From: Jeotgalibacillus haloalkalitolerans
GTDB lineage: Bacteria > Bacillota > Bacilli > Bacillales > Jeotgalibacillaceae
DNA: 64,000 bases
Assembly (NCBI RefSeq): GCF_034427455.1
Contig: NZ_JAXQNN010000002.1
Coordinates: forward strand, 124,001 to 188,000
Direction of reading: 5' to 3'
Below are positions 43,932 to 53,169 of this stretch, one piece after another. The position numbers and the translations under genes are program-made. The notes beneath the pieces are model-generated. The model did not search any database, was not told the DNA's origin, and saw nothing but the letters and a program-made list of their open reading frames with translations. Within the stretch, counting starts at the first letter, position 1. The number at the start of each line of letters is the position of its first letter.

Positions 43932-44276
43932 GTCTTAAAACAGCGGAAATAAAATATGTCTAAAATGTGAACATAAAAAACGTATAAGTTTATTTTTATG
44001 GATAAAAATGGTTTAATCATTTCAAAACAATAACGCTAAAAACACCTTTGTAATAGTCATTCCATAAATTGTACAGATCATTTCAAGGAAATCATTATTA
44101 AGAAATAAACTGATATTAAAGTATTGATTTTTTAAAATATATCTTTAGACCTATAAAACTTTAGGGAGAAAGTATAGACTATAACAGGTCCTGCCATTAA
44201 AATGATGTATAAGTGATTTTTTATATCGGCTGAAATTACAATAATCAGTCGATATATAACGAAATGAGGTGTTTTG
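43932..44276 (+). promoter_or_regulatory. A+T-rich promoter/leader region of the fla/che operon
   Basis: About 345 nt without a coding frame of more than 11 codons. The best sigma-A-like candidates are TTTTTA-17-TATAAA and AACTTT-17-TATAAC, around the near-repeat TAGACCTATAA / TAGACTATAA at about 44148-44185. A 12-bp hairpin (44222-44233 with 44245-44256, one G-T pair) sits just before the flgB ribosome site. No complete sigma-D promoter (TAAA-N15-GCCGATAT) is seen on the plus strand. Promoter positions are tentative. Confidence 0.45.
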
Positions 44277-44666
44277 ATGAACTTATTTTCAGGCACAATT
44301 ACTTCGCTGGAAAGAGGGCTTGATTATTCTGCGGTTAAGCAAAAAGTCATTGCAAACAACGTGGCAAACGTGGATACACCGGGTTATAAGTCGAAAGATG
44401 TAAGCTTTAAGTCAATATTACAGAATGAAATACAATTGTCATCTAACCCTGCTGACCCAAGACATTTTGATCTTTCGAATACTCAAAATGATGCGCCGGC
44501 AATTACACGCCGACCATACAGCATCCGTGAAAATGGGAATGGTGTTGATATGGATAAGGAAATGGCGGATCTTGCTACTAATCAGATTTATTATAATTCG
44601 TTAATTGAAAGAATCGGCGGAAAGTTTGGTTCGCTGAATAGTGTGATTAAAGGAGGAGGTCAGTAA
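44277..44666 (+). CDS. flgB: Flagellar basal-body rod protein FlgB
   Basis: FlgB is a proximal rod subunit. From the ATG at 44277 it is 129 residues and has the rod/hook N-terminal motif VIANNVANVDTPGYKSKDVSF. The C-terminal heptad helix carries EMADLATNQIYYNSLIERIGGKF. The ATG is preferred to the TTG at 44274 because of spacing from TGAGGTG. It opens the fla/che operon, and its stop overlaps the flgC start by one base. Confidence 0.97.
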   Translation: MNLFSGTITSLERGLDYSAVKQKVIANNVANVDTPGYKSKDVSFKSILQNEIQLSSNPADPRHFDLSNTQNDAPAITRRPYSIRENGNGVDMDKEMADLATNQIYYNSLIERIGGKFGSLNSVIKGGGQ

Positions 44667-45124
44667 TGACGATGTTTCATTCCATGAATACAACTACCTC
44701 AGCATTAACAGCGCAGCGTCTCCGGATGGATGTCATTTCATCTAATATGGCGAATGTTGATACTACAAGAGCAACATTTGAGAATGGTGAATGGCAGCCT
44801 TATAAAAGAAAATCGGTTGTGCTGAAACCGCAGGGTGAACATTTTTCATCCTTCTTACATACAGCCATGTATAAACCTTCAAATGCCGGACAAGGTGTCA
44901 CAGTATCCAGGATTATAGAGGATAATGAAACACCGGGTGAACTTTTATATGACCCTGAGCACCCTGATGCAAATGCAGAAGGGTACGTTGAAATGCCAAA
45001 TGTTGATCCGCTGAGAGAGATGGTGGATCTGATGTCTGCGACGCGTTCTTATGAAGGAAACGTAACCGTTTTTAATGCAAACAAGTCAATGATGATGCAG
45101 GCCCTTCAGATTGGGCGATCTTAA
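44666..45124 (+). CDS. flgC: Flagellar basal-body rod protein FlgC
   Basis: FlgC is a proximal rod protein of 152 residues. It shows the N-terminal SALTAQRLRMDVISSNMANVDTT motif, the central NAEGYVEMPNVDPLREMVDL box and the C-terminal ANKSMMMQALQIGR helix, all typical of FlgC. AGGAGGT precedes the start inside the end of flgB (TAATG). Both ends should form the coiled-coil core of the rod. Confidence 0.97.
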   Translation: MTMFHSMNTTTSALTAQRLRMDVISSNMANVDTTRATFENGEWQPYKRKSVVLKPQGEHFSSFLHTAMYKPSNAGQGVTVSRIIEDNETPGELLYDPEHPDANAEGYVEMPNVDPLREMVDLMSATRSYEGNVTVFNANKSMMMQALQIGRS

Positions 45125-45146
45125 AATCCGAAAGGAAGATAGCTAA

Positions 45147-45458
45147 GTGGCGATACAACAGATTAATACGGCGGGATTAAATCTTATAAGTCCGTCTGCT
45201 GAACAAAACTCAAATAAAATTTCACCATATAATGCACAGCAGAATTTTGCAGCGATGTTAAAAGACTCAATTAATGAAGTAAATGCTGCACAAATTGAAA
45301 GTGACAAGATGACAACCCGGATGATCAATGGAGAAAATGTAGAACTCCATGACGTCATGATTGCTTCCCAAAAGGCATCTGTGTCCCTGAACCTGACAAT
45401 GGAAATGAGAAATAAAGCTGTTGAAGCGTATCAGGAAATTATGAGAATGCCTGTATAA
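45147..45458 (+). CDS. fliE: Flagellar hook-basal body protein FliE
   Basis: FliE joins the MS ring to the rod. The 103 residues start with GTG at 45147 after AAAGGAAG. The C-terminal half holds the conserved MINGENVELHDVMIASQKASVSLNLTMEMRNKAVEAYQEIMRMPV pattern, in which EMRNK and the final MRMPV are diagnostic. It is early in the operon between flgC and fliF, as in B. subtilis. Confidence 0.96.
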   Translation: MAIQQINTAGLNLISPSAEQNSNKISPYNAQQNFAAMLKDSINEVNAAQIESDKMTTRMINGENVELHDVMIASQKASVSLNLTMEMRNKAVEAYQEIMRMPV

Positions 45459-45491
45459 CAATATTTTTAAATGGGGAACCGGAGGATTGTC

Positions 45492-47081
45492 ATGAACGAA
45501 AGATTTAATCAGCTATTTACAAACGTAAAGACATTCGCCGGCACAAGATCTAAAAAACAATGGTATTTATTCAGTGGGATCACAGTTATTGCTATTTTTT
45601 TAATTGTCTTTATCGCCTTTTTTACGACAAGACAGACTATGGTGCCGCTGTATAGCAATCTCACTCCTTCAGAGACAGGCATGATTAAAGAAACACTTGA
45701 TGGCCGGGGGATTCCTTCAGAGATCACTGAAGGGGGAACTGCAATCCTTGTACCGGATATTCAGGCTGAAACTTTAATGGTGGAGCTTGCTGCAGAAGGA
45801 ATACCAAACACAGGTAACATTGATTACTCGTTTTTTAGTGAAAATGCCGGTTTTGGTATGACAGATAATGAGTTTAAAGTAATGCACGTAGATGCGATGC
45901 AAACAGAGATTGCTACGTTGCTAAAAGGAATTGATGGTGTTCAGGACGCGAGAGTCATGATCACGATTCCTGAGCAGGGTGTCTTCTTGAATGATAATCC
46001 GGAACAGTCATCAGCATCTGTTGTGCTGAATACACAGCCGGGTTATCAATTTGATGAGGGACAGGTGCAATCACTTTATCATTTAGTATCAAAAAGTGTA
46101 CCTGATCTTCCAACAGAGAATATCGTCATTATGAATCAGTTTTTTGAATACTTTGACATGCAGGATCAGAGTTCATCTTTTGCAGGCGTTAATTTAACTG
46201 AGCAGATGGCTTTAAAGCAGACAATTGAAAGAGACCTTCAGCGTCAGGTTCAGATGCTGCTTGGCACACTTGTGGGTCAGGATAAAGTTGTTGTCAGTGT
46301 TTCAACAGATATCGACTTTGATCAGGAAAACCGGGAAGTCAATGAAGTTACGCCAGTAGATGAAGAGAATATGGAAGGAATAGAAGTCAGTGCAAGGCGT
46401 ATCACTGAAACATTTGAAGGTACTGACGAAGCAGGTGGGGTTCCTGAAGGCGAGGACCCTGCTGATAACCTGACAGGGTTTGTGGAAGGTGCAAATGGAT
46501 CAGGTGACTATGAGCGTGAAGAAGAAACAGTCAACTACGAAGTGAACAGAATCAGAAGAGAGATTGTGGAGAGCCCTTACCGGATCCGGGATATTGGATT
46601 CCAGGTCATGGTTGAACCGCCAGATCCGGATGATCCTGCATCTCTCCCGGCACAAAGTGTCGCTGAGATTGAATCAATGCTTGAAACGATTATCAGTACG
46701 TCAATCGATGCTGATGTGGCAGCTGATATGACACCTGAAGAAATTGCGGATAAAGTTGTGGTTTCTGCTCAGGTATTTAATGGAAGAGCCGATTTCGGAG
46801 AGACTGAAACAGCACCGGTTATTCCATTATGGGCATATATTGTCGGCGGTGTATTATTACTTGTCATTATTGGATTAATCTTCTTTATTATCCGCTCCCG
46901 CAGACAGGCTGCTGAAGAAGAAGAGATCTTTATGGAAGTTGAAGAACCAATTGATGTACCTGATGTGAACAATGAAAAAGAAACTGAAGGTACGCTCAAA
47001 AGAAAGCAGCTCGAGAAAATGGCGAAAGAAAAGCCGGAAGAATTCGCAAAGCTTCTCAGATCATGGATTGCTGATGAATAG
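45492..47081 (+). CDS. fliF: Flagellar MS-ring protein FliF
   Basis: FliF builds the membrane MS ring. From the ATG at 45492, behind GGAGG, it is 529 residues. There are two membrane spans, about 25-46 and 437-458 (VGGVLLLVIIGLIFFII). Between them lie two ring-building domains (LYSNLTPSETGMIKETL, DARVMITIPEQGVFL) and an acidic, Gly-rich loop near 320-340. The cytoplasmic C-terminus (EFAKLLRSWIADE) is the FliG-binding tail. An in-frame extension to 45471 is unnecessary. Confidence 0.97.
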   Translation: MNERFNQLFTNVKTFAGTRSKKQWYLFSGITVIAIFLIVFIAFFTTRQTMVPLYSNLTPSETGMIKETLDGRGIPSEITEGGTAILVPDIQAETLMVELAAEGIPNTGNIDYSFFSENAGFGMTDNEFKVMHVDAMQTEIATLLKGIDGVQDARVMITIPEQGVFLNDNPEQSSASVVLNTQPGYQFDEGQVQSLYHLVSKSVPDLPTENIVIMNQFFEYFDMQDQSSSFAGVNLTEQMALKQTIERDLQRQVQMLLGTLVGQDKVVVSVSTDIDFDQENREVNEVTPVDEENMEGIEVSARRITETFEGTDEAGGVPEGEDPADNLTGFVEGANGSGDYEREEETVNYEVNRIRREIVESPYRIRDIGFQVMVEPPDPDDPASLPAQSVAEIESMLETIISTSIDADVAADMTPEEIADKVVVSAQVFNGRADFGETETAPVIPLWAYIVGGVLLLVIIGLIFFIIRSRRQAAEEEEIFMEVEEPIDVPDVNNEKETEGTLKRKQLEKMAKEKPEEFAKLLRSWIADE

Positions 47082-47092
47082 GAGTGTTTTAG

Positions 47093-48106
47093 GTGGCTAG
47101 AAGAGAAAAAGAATTAAGCGGGAAGCAAAAGGCAGCAATATTGCTCATCTCACTCGGCCCTGATGTAGCATCTTCTGTTTACAAGCATTTGGATGAGGAA
47201 GAGATCGAGCGTCTGACACTTGAAATTTCCGGTGTTAAAAAAGTTGAATCAGAGGTTAAAGAAGAGATTCTTGAGGAATTTCACCATATCGCTCTCGCGC
47301 AGGACTATATTTCTCAGGGCGGGATCGGATATGCAAAATCGGTTTTAGAAAAAGCACTGGGAGCTGAACAGGCGAGCGCTGTGATTAACAGGCTCACTTC
47401 ATCGCTTCAGGTGAGACCATTCGATTTTGCAAAGCGTGCTGACCCGATGCAGATCTTTAACTTTATACAGAATGAGCATCCACAGACGATTGCGCTCATT
47501 TTGTCTTATCTGAATCCACAGCAGGCAGGACAGATTTTATCCAGTCTCCCGCAGGACGTGCAGGCTGATATTGCGAAAAGAATTGCAGTAATGGATAGTA
47601 CAAGTCCTGAAGTCATAAGTGAAATTGAATCAGTGCTCGAACGAAAACTGTCAAGTACTGTCCAGCAGGATCACACTGAAACCGGCGGCATTGAATCTGT
47701 CGTAGAGGTATTAAACGGTGTTGACAGGGCGACTGAGAAAACCATTCTTGACTCTCTTGAAATTCAGGATCCGGAGCTTGCTGAAGAGATTAAAAAGAGA
47801 ATGTTTGTATTTGAAGATATCGTCACGCTTGATAACCGTTCAATCCAGAGAGTCATCAGAGACTGTGAAAATGAAGATCTTCTTCTGGCAATGAAGGTCT
47901 CAGCAGACGATGTGAAAAACGTGTTATTTAAAAACATGTCACAGCGGATGGCTGAGAATTTTAAGGAAGAAATGGAATATATGGGCCCAGTCAGATTACG
48001 TGATGTCGAAGAGGCACAGAGCAGAATTGTTGCCGTAATCAGAAGACTTGAAGAAGCAGGAGAAATCATCGTTGCACGTGGCGGAGGAGATGATGTCATT
48101 GTCTAG
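47093..48106 (+). CDS. fliG: Flagellar motor switch protein FliG
   Basis: FliG couples the MS ring to torque generation and stator contact. Its 337 residues start with GTG at 47093 (AGGAG 9 nt upstream). The N-terminal domain binds FliF, the middle domain has the EHPQTIALILSYL motif that binds FliM, and the C-terminal domain carries the charged torque helix (VTLDNRSIQRVIRDCENEDLLLAMK). It overlaps fliH by 14 nt. Confidence 0.97.
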   Translation: MARREKELSGKQKAAILLISLGPDVASSVYKHLDEEEIERLTLEISGVKKVESEVKEEILEEFHHIALAQDYISQGGIGYAKSVLEKALGAEQASAVINRLTSSLQVRPFDFAKRADPMQIFNFIQNEHPQTIALILSYLNPQQAGQILSSLPQDVQADIAKRIAVMDSTSPEVISEIESVLERKLSSTVQQDHTETGGIESVVEVLNGVDRATEKTILDSLEIQDPELAEEIKKRMFVFEDIVTLDNRSIQRVIRDCENEDLLLAMKVSADDVKNVLFKNMSQRMAENFKEEMEYMGPVRLRDVEEAQSRIVAVIRRLEEAGEIIVARGGGDDVIV

Positions 48107-48872
48107 GGTGATTAAATCAGGGTTTGTAGGTGAAACTCAATCCCGCGGCAAAGCAATTCCGTTCAGACAGATTTTGCCCGGCGCTGATCATTCTGATGAT
48201 ACATTATCGTGGACAGTGGAACAGGCCAGAAGAGAATCTAACCAGCTGGTACTGGATGCGAATGAGCAGGCCCAGAAATTACTCGAGGATGCTCAACAGC
48301 AGACTGAACAGCTTCTCCTGCAAATTGATGCAAAGAAAAATCAGTGGAACACTGAAAAAGAAGAACTTCAGAAAAAAGCATACGAAGAAGCTTTTGCACA
48401 GGGGTACGAAGAAGGACGAAACAAGGGTTATCATGAAGTCTCCCATCTTATTAATGAAGCACAGGAAATCGTTGCAGCGTCAAAAGCTACACTGCAGGCT
48501 CAGATAGAAGAAAATGAAATGGTGATTCTCGAACTGGCTATGAAAGCATCAGAGAAAATCATATCCCAGCAGCTTGAGAATTCACCAGAAAAATATCTTC
48601 CGGTCGTTAAAAAAGGAATAAAAGAAGCAAGAGAAATGAAAGAAGTAAAAATCTATATCGCTGTTCAGCAATATACCTATCTGCAGAGTGAAAGGGAGGA
48701 GCTCCTTGCAATCTTCCCGACAGATATCAGGCTGTATATTTACCCTGAAGAAGAATTAGAGCCGTATAAATGTTTTATTGAAACAGCAAACGGAAGAATT
48801 GATATCAGTATTGATACACAGCTTTCAGAATTGAAAGCCGGTCTTGCTGAAATTCTGAGGAGTACAACATGA
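48093..48872 (+). CDS. fliH: Flagellar assembly protein FliH
   Basis: FliH regulates the FliI ATPase and links it to the C ring. With the start at 48093 it is 259 residues, with a long Gln/Glu/Ala-rich coiled coil (about 45-140), including a YEEAFAQGYEEGRNKGY glycine-spaced helix. A C-terminal ATP synthase delta-like domain (ILELAMKASEKIISQQLENSPEKY) follows. The start lies within the end of fliG behind GGAGG; 48090 is equally in frame but closer to that site. It overlaps fliI by 4 nt. Confidence 0.93.
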   Translation: MSLSRVIKSGFVGETQSRGKAIPFRQILPGADHSDDTLSWTVEQARRESNQLVLDANEQAQKLLEDAQQQTEQLLLQIDAKKNQWNTEKEELQKKAYEEAFAQGYEEGRNKGYHEVSHLINEAQEIVAASKATLQAQIEENEMVILELAMKASEKIISQQLENSPEKYLPVVKKGIKEAREMKEVKIYIAVQQYTYLQSEREELLAIFPTDIRLYIYPEEELEPYKCFIETANGRIDISIDTQLSELKAGLAEILRSTT

Positions 48873-50197
48873 AGGCAGCAGATCTAATCCAGCATATCCA
48901 GTCGATCAAAACCGTCAGACATTACGGAAAAGTTAAGAGAGTGATCGGGCTCATGATTGAATCACAGGGACCTGAGAGCTCGATTGGGGAAGTATGTTAC
49001 ATACATGTACATTCCAGTTCCAGAAAACAGACGATACGGATAAAAGCTGAAGTAGTTGGTTTTAAAGATGAAATGGTTGTGCTGATGCCATTCACTCACG
49101 TCCAGGATATTGCACCCGGGTGCATAGTGGAAGCAAGCGGTGCACCTCTTGAAATTCGTGTAGGAGAAGCACTGATCGGGAAAATTGTTGATCCGCTCGG
49201 ACACCCAATCGACGACAGCAAACTTCCGGTGGGGATGAAGCAAGTACCAACAGAACAGGAACCTCCCAATCCTTTAACAAGACCTCCGATTAATGAAGTA
49301 ATGGAAGTCGGTGTTAAAGCGATTGACGGAATGCTGACAGTCGGTAAAGGACAGCGGATTGGTATTTTTGCAGGGAGCGGAGTCGGTAAAAGTACACTGC
49401 TTGGGATGATTGCAAGGAATACTGAAGCTGATTTGAATATCATCGCATTAATTGGTGAGCGCGGCCGGGAAGTCAGGGAATTTATTGAACGTGACCTGGG
49501 CCCGGAAGGTGTTAAAAAAAGCATTATTATTGCTGCAACTTCTGATCAGCCCGCTCTGATGAGAATTAAAGGGGCTTTCACAGCAACTGCGATTGCGGAG
49601 TATTTCAGGGACCGGGGATTGAATGTCATGCTCATGATGGATTCTGTTACACGAGTCGCGATGGCACAGCGAGAAATCGGGCTGGCAGTTGGAGAACCTC
49701 CGGCGACAAAAGGTTATACACCATCCGTGTTCGGATTATTACCAAAGCTGCTTGAGCGCACGGGAACAAATGAAAATGGCAGTATCACTGCTTTTTATAC
49801 CGTACTTGTTGATGGAGACGATATGAATGAACCCATCGCAGATACCGTTCGCGGAATACTGGATGGGCATATCGTTCTTGACCGCTCCATTGCCAATAAG
49901 GGTCATTATCCGGCGATCAATATTCTAAAAAGCGTCAGCCGTCTTATGAACCACCTTGTTGATAAAGGTCATTTAAGAGCTGCTGAAAAAATGAGAGAAC
50001 TGATGAGTACATATGAGCAGGCTGAAGACCTCATTAATATCGGCGCTTATAAAAGAGGTTCTTCAAAAGAGATTGATCAGGCAATACAATATCAGCCAGT
50101 AATCAAACAATTTTTAAAACAATCCACTGATGAAAAAGTGCAGCTGGCTGAAAGTGCGAGACAGCTGGTTCAGTTATCTGAAAAGGGTGAGGGATAA
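48869..50197 (+). CDS. fliI: Flagellum-specific ATPase FliI
   Basis: FliI is the F1-beta-like ATPase of the flagellar export apparatus. Its 442 residues show the IFAGSGVGKSTLLGMIARN Walker A (about 165-180), ALIGERGREVREFI, the Walker B VMLMMDSVTRVAMAQREIG and the GEPPATKGYTPSVF motif of export ATPases. It overlaps fliH (ATGA) and fliJ (TAATG), forming a translationally coupled export-ATPase set. Confidence 0.98.
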   Translation: MKAADLIQHIQSIKTVRHYGKVKRVIGLMIESQGPESSIGEVCYIHVHSSSRKQTIRIKAEVVGFKDEMVVLMPFTHVQDIAPGCIVEASGAPLEIRVGEALIGKIVDPLGHPIDDSKLPVGMKQVPTEQEPPNPLTRPPINEVMEVGVKAIDGMLTVGKGQRIGIFAGSGVGKSTLLGMIARNTEADLNIIALIGERGREVREFIERDLGPEGVKKSIIIAATSDQPALMRIKGAFTATAIAEYFRDRGLNVMLMMDSVTRVAMAQREIGLAVGEPPATKGYTPSVFGLLPKLLERTGTNENGSITAFYTVLVDGDDMNEPIADTVRGILDGHIVLDRSIANKGHYPAINILKSVSRLMNHLVDKGHLRAAEKMRELMSTYEQAEDLINIGAYKRGSSKEIDQAIQYQPVIKQFLKQSTDEKVQLAESARQLVQLSEKGEG

Positions 50198-50643
50198 TGG
50201 CTTATCAATATCGGTTTGAACGTGTGCTGACAGTAAAAGAACGGGAGCAAAAAGAAGCAGAAGACCGTTACAGAGACGCAGTTGATTCTTTTGAAAAAAT
50301 GGCTCAAAAGCTTTATGAGCTATTAAAGAAGAAGGAATTAATGGAGGATTCCCAGGCGAATCAAATGCAGACCGGTATTCCTGTGCAGTTACTCAGACAC
50401 GGTCAGCAGTTTTTAACCAATATTGAAAAGAGCATATCTTACCAGCAGAAACTGGTGATGGACGCCAGGTCCAATATGCAGCGTCATGAGCACCGGCTGA
50501 TGGAACGCAATATAGAAGTCCGGAAATATGAAAAAATACGTGAACATGACAAAAAGCGGTATGTCGCAGAACAGGAACAGGCTGACAGAGAGCAGATGAA
50601 TGAATTGTCAATTGCGCAATTTATGAACCGCAGAAGCAGGTGA
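50197..50643 (+). CDS. fliJ: Flagellar export protein FliJ
   Basis: FliJ is a coiled-coil stalk and chaperone-escort protein that inserts in the FliI ring. Its 148 residues are almost entirely helical and highly charged (RFERVLTVKEREQKEAEDRY, RHEHRLMERNIEVRKYEKIR). This matches the family despite low sequence conservation. Placement directly after fliI and before ylxF supports it. Confidence 0.92.
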   Translation: MAYQYRFERVLTVKEREQKEAEDRYRDAVDSFEKMAQKLYELLKKKELMEDSQANQMQTGIPVQLLRHGQQFLTNIEKSISYQQKLVMDARSNMQRHEHRLMERNIEVRKYEKIREHDKKRYVAEQEQADREQMNELSIAQFMNRRSR

Positions 50644-50648
50644 TATAG

Positions 50649-51251
50649 ATGAAGCAACAAAAACAGTCGATCCGTGATGAGGCTGAAGAAGTAAAGTCTC
50701 CAGGGAAAATACAGGTATTTTTTCTGCTGATTTTTGTACCAGTCCTCTTTTTGATCTTTGTAGCGCTAATTGTGCTAACGATCCTTGATTATAATATTGT
50801 CGAAAAAGCTGAAGAAGCAGGTATCACGATACCTTTTTTCGGTGAAGAGGAAGAAGCGGCCGATACACCTGTAAACCCTGAAGAACGTATTGTCAGTCTG
50901 CAGGCACAGATTGAAGAAAAAGATATGTATATCGGTCAGCTCGAACAGGAAATGGTGAGCCTTGAAGATGAGAATGACCAGTTAATAGGAGATCAGGAAA
51001 GACTTCAGGCAGATATTGAAAGGCTGCAAAATGAACGTGATGCAGCAGGAAGGGAATTTGCAGAGGTTGTTTCAGTTTATGAAGACATGAAAGGAAAAGA
51101 AGCAGCACCGATTATTATGGATCTGAATGATGAAGATGCGATCCGTCTGCTTTCAAATCTGTCAGCTGAGATGGTGTCAGAAATCTTTGCAAGCATGCCG
51201 CCGGCAGAAGCAGCACGTTATACAGAATTAATATCTACCCGTACACAATAA
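50649..51251 (+). CDS. ylxF: MotE/MgtE-N family flagellar protein YlxF
   Basis: This 200-residue protein has an N-terminal membrane span (about 26-48, VFFLLIFVPVLFLIFVALIVL), a coiled coil (about 75-140) and a C-terminal MgtE-N-like helical domain (PIIMDLNDEDAIRLLSNLSAEMVSEIFASMPPAEAARY in part). It corresponds to B. subtilis YlxF. Relatives with this domain act near the stator or as chaperones. The function here is inferred only from operon position between fliJ and fliK. Confidence 0.85.
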   Translation: MKQQKQSIRDEAEEVKSPGKIQVFFLLIFVPVLFLIFVALIVLTILDYNIVEKAEEAGITIPFFGEEEEAADTPVNPEERIVSLQAQIEEKDMYIGQLEQEMVSLEDENDQLIGDQERLQADIERLQNERDAAGREFAEVVSVYEDMKGKEAAPIIMDLNDEDAIRLLSNLSAEMVSEIFASMPPAEAARYTELISTRTQ

Positions 51252-51275
51252 AAATTGAAAGGGGGTGAAACAGAA

Positions 51276-52523
51276 TTGATCGGACAAATTACGGTACAGA
51301 CAGTGCAGGCTCCTCAGCAGCTTGGCAGTGAAAAAATGAAAATAAACAACTCAAATGAATTATTCAGCACCCTGCTTTTCAATGCAGGCGGAGAAACGCT
51401 TCAGACGAATGATAGAGAGATGTCTGATTTGGACATGCTTTTAGAGCAACTAATGGCAGCACTTGAAACTGAAGATCTTCCATCATTCATAAAAGCAGCA
51501 GATGAAGCGGTTCCTGAAATAAAGCAGATGTTCATGATGTTTGATGAAAAAGAACTAATGGATCTTACCTTGGCTGAGCTCTTACTTGCTGCAGGAGTCA
51601 GTGAAGAGCTGGTTGAAAAAGCAGCCAGTGCAGAAATGACTGATCCGGAGCAGTTATTAACAGGTATTCTGACGTCTGATGGTGGTGAGCAGTCTGAGGA
51701 AGAGCATACATTCTCTCTGCTGAACTTACAGGTACTGAACCATCAAATCGTCCTGCAAAATGAAGGTCTCCAAACTGACCCTCAAAATAGTAAACTGCCT
51801 GCTGTTCAAGAAGACCTTGCAAAATTGGTTTTGTTGATAAAAGGACTTTCATTGATTGATCCAAAAAAGACAGCTGCATCAGAAAAAAGTAATTTCATAC
51901 AAAACATGACTGAAGTGATGGAATCCATTGAGAAGGTCTTTAAATCAGCTGTAAGGGATATTGAAGCCCCGATAAAGCAAGAAGGCTTTAAGCAATCCAT
52001 TTCTCCTGAAGTCCTAAAAACCGATCAGGGGATGCTGAACCTGCAAACATTGCAGCTGCAGTCAGGACCGGTTAAATGGTCATTAAATCAGTCATTCAGG
52101 CAGCCGGATTCAGCACAGCAATTAATGGAACAATTCCAAAACATCATGCAAAAAGCAAAATTTGGAAAAGTGAATGGAACAGAAAAGCTGATGATTCGTC
52201 TTCAGCCGGAACATCTTGGCACTTTGAAAATTGAACTGCTTCAAAAAGACGGAATGCTGACTGCAAGAATCATTGCTTCATCGGCAGTTGCAAAAGAAAT
52301 GATTGACTCTCAGCTGAATCAGTTAAGACAATCATTTACTGCGCAGAATCTGCAGGTTGAAAAAGTTGAGATCAGTCAGGCTCAGACAGCTGAAAGCAGG
52401 CTGGATAAAGAGCGTGATCAGAATCATCAGCACAGAGACAGGGAAAATCAGCAGCAGAACGAACGTGAACATGAAGATGAGCAGCTTTCATTCCACGACA
52501 TATTCTTAAACATTGAGGTGTAA
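51276..52523 (+). CDS. fliK: Flagellar hook-length control protein FliK
   Basis: FliK measures hook length and switches export specificity by contacting FlhB. With TTG 51276, behind AAAGGGGGTGA, it is 415 residues. The long N-terminal part is low in conservation. The C-terminal domain (about 295-375) carries the RLQPEHLGTLKIELLQKDGMLTARI motif, which is diagnostic. The end is very rich in Gln, His, Glu and Arg. An earlier in-frame TTG at 51255 overlaps the ribosome site and is unlikely. Confidence 0.92.
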   Translation: MIGQITVQTVQAPQQLGSEKMKINNSNELFSTLLFNAGGETLQTNDREMSDLDMLLEQLMAALETEDLPSFIKAADEAVPEIKQMFMMFDEKELMDLTLAELLLAAGVSEELVEKAASAEMTDPEQLLTGILTSDGGEQSEEEHTFSLLNLQVLNHQIVLQNEGLQTDPQNSKLPAVQEDLAKLVLLIKGLSLIDPKKTAASEKSNFIQNMTEVMESIEKVFKSAVRDIEAPIKQEGFKQSISPEVLKTDQGMLNLQTLQLQSGPVKWSLNQSFRQPDSAQQLMEQFQNIMQKAKFGKVNGTEKLMIRLQPEHLGTLKIELLQKDGMLTARIIASSAVAKEMIDSQLNQLRQSFTAQNLQVEKVEISQAQTAESRLDKERDQNHQHRDRENQQQNEREHEDEQLSFHDIFLNIEV

Positions 52524-52526
52524 CGA

Positions 52527-53156
52527 TTGAACCCTACCAGTATTAATGAAAGTTTGTATCTTTCGTCATTGGAAAATAAAAAGCTTGAGCCGAAAGACCA
52601 GTCAATGGGTAAAGATCAGTTTTTAAAATTACTGATTGCACAACTGCAAAATCAGGATCCAACACAGCCTATGGAAGATAAAGAATTCATTTCCCAAATG
52701 GCAAACTTCTCAAGCCTTGAACAAATGACAAACATGGCAAATTCATTTGAAAAATTCGCTACAATGCAGGAACAGACAGCGCTGATTCAATACAACGAAT
52801 TTGTTGGCAAAGAAGTAAAGTGGGACAAGATGGAGTCTGTAGACGGTGAACAGGTTGCAATAAACGGTAAAGGGATCGTTGAAACTGTTAAATTCAAGGG
52901 CGGCTCAGTTGAATTTACACTTGAAGACGGCACATCACTGACACCGGGAAATATTTCAGAGGTGAATAAAGGTGAATTGCAGGATTCACTTCAGCAGGCA
53001 AGTATGATAATTGGTAAAAAAGTCAGCTGGATGAAAGATGATAAAGAAATTGAAAGTACAGTTGTTTCTGTCTCGAGAAAAGATGGTGCAATCTGGCTTC
53101 ACACGTCAGATCAGCAGCGTATCGCAGCAGATGAACTGATTAAAATTGCTCAGTAA
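52527..53156 (+). CDS. flgD: Flagellar hook capping protein FlgD
   Basis: FlgD forms the scaffold cap for hook assembly. The 209 residues start at TTG 52527, 6 nt after TTGAGGTG. The N-terminal signature MGKDQFLKLLIAQLQNQDPTQPMEDKEFISQMANFSSLEQM in part (about 27-68) is characteristic. The C-terminal beta-rich domain follows. It ends just before the TIGR02530 gene, an order found in many Bacillaceae. Confidence 0.95.
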   Translation: MNPTSINESLYLSSLENKKLEPKDQSMGKDQFLKLLIAQLQNQDPTQPMEDKEFISQMANFSSLEQMTNMANSFEKFATMQEQTALIQYNEFVGKEVKWDKMESVDGEQVAINGKGIVETVKFKGGSVEFTLEDGTSLTPGNISEVNKGELQDSLQQASMIIGKKVSWMKDDKEIESTVVSVSRKDGAIWLHTSDQQRIAADELIKIAQ

Positions 53157-53169
53157 AGGATTTGAGAAA

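Noticed and set aside
44223-44230. GCCGATAT on the minus strand before flgB as a sigma-D promoter
   Set aside because: It points away from flgB and has no TAAA at 14-16 bp, so it is treated as part of a hairpin.
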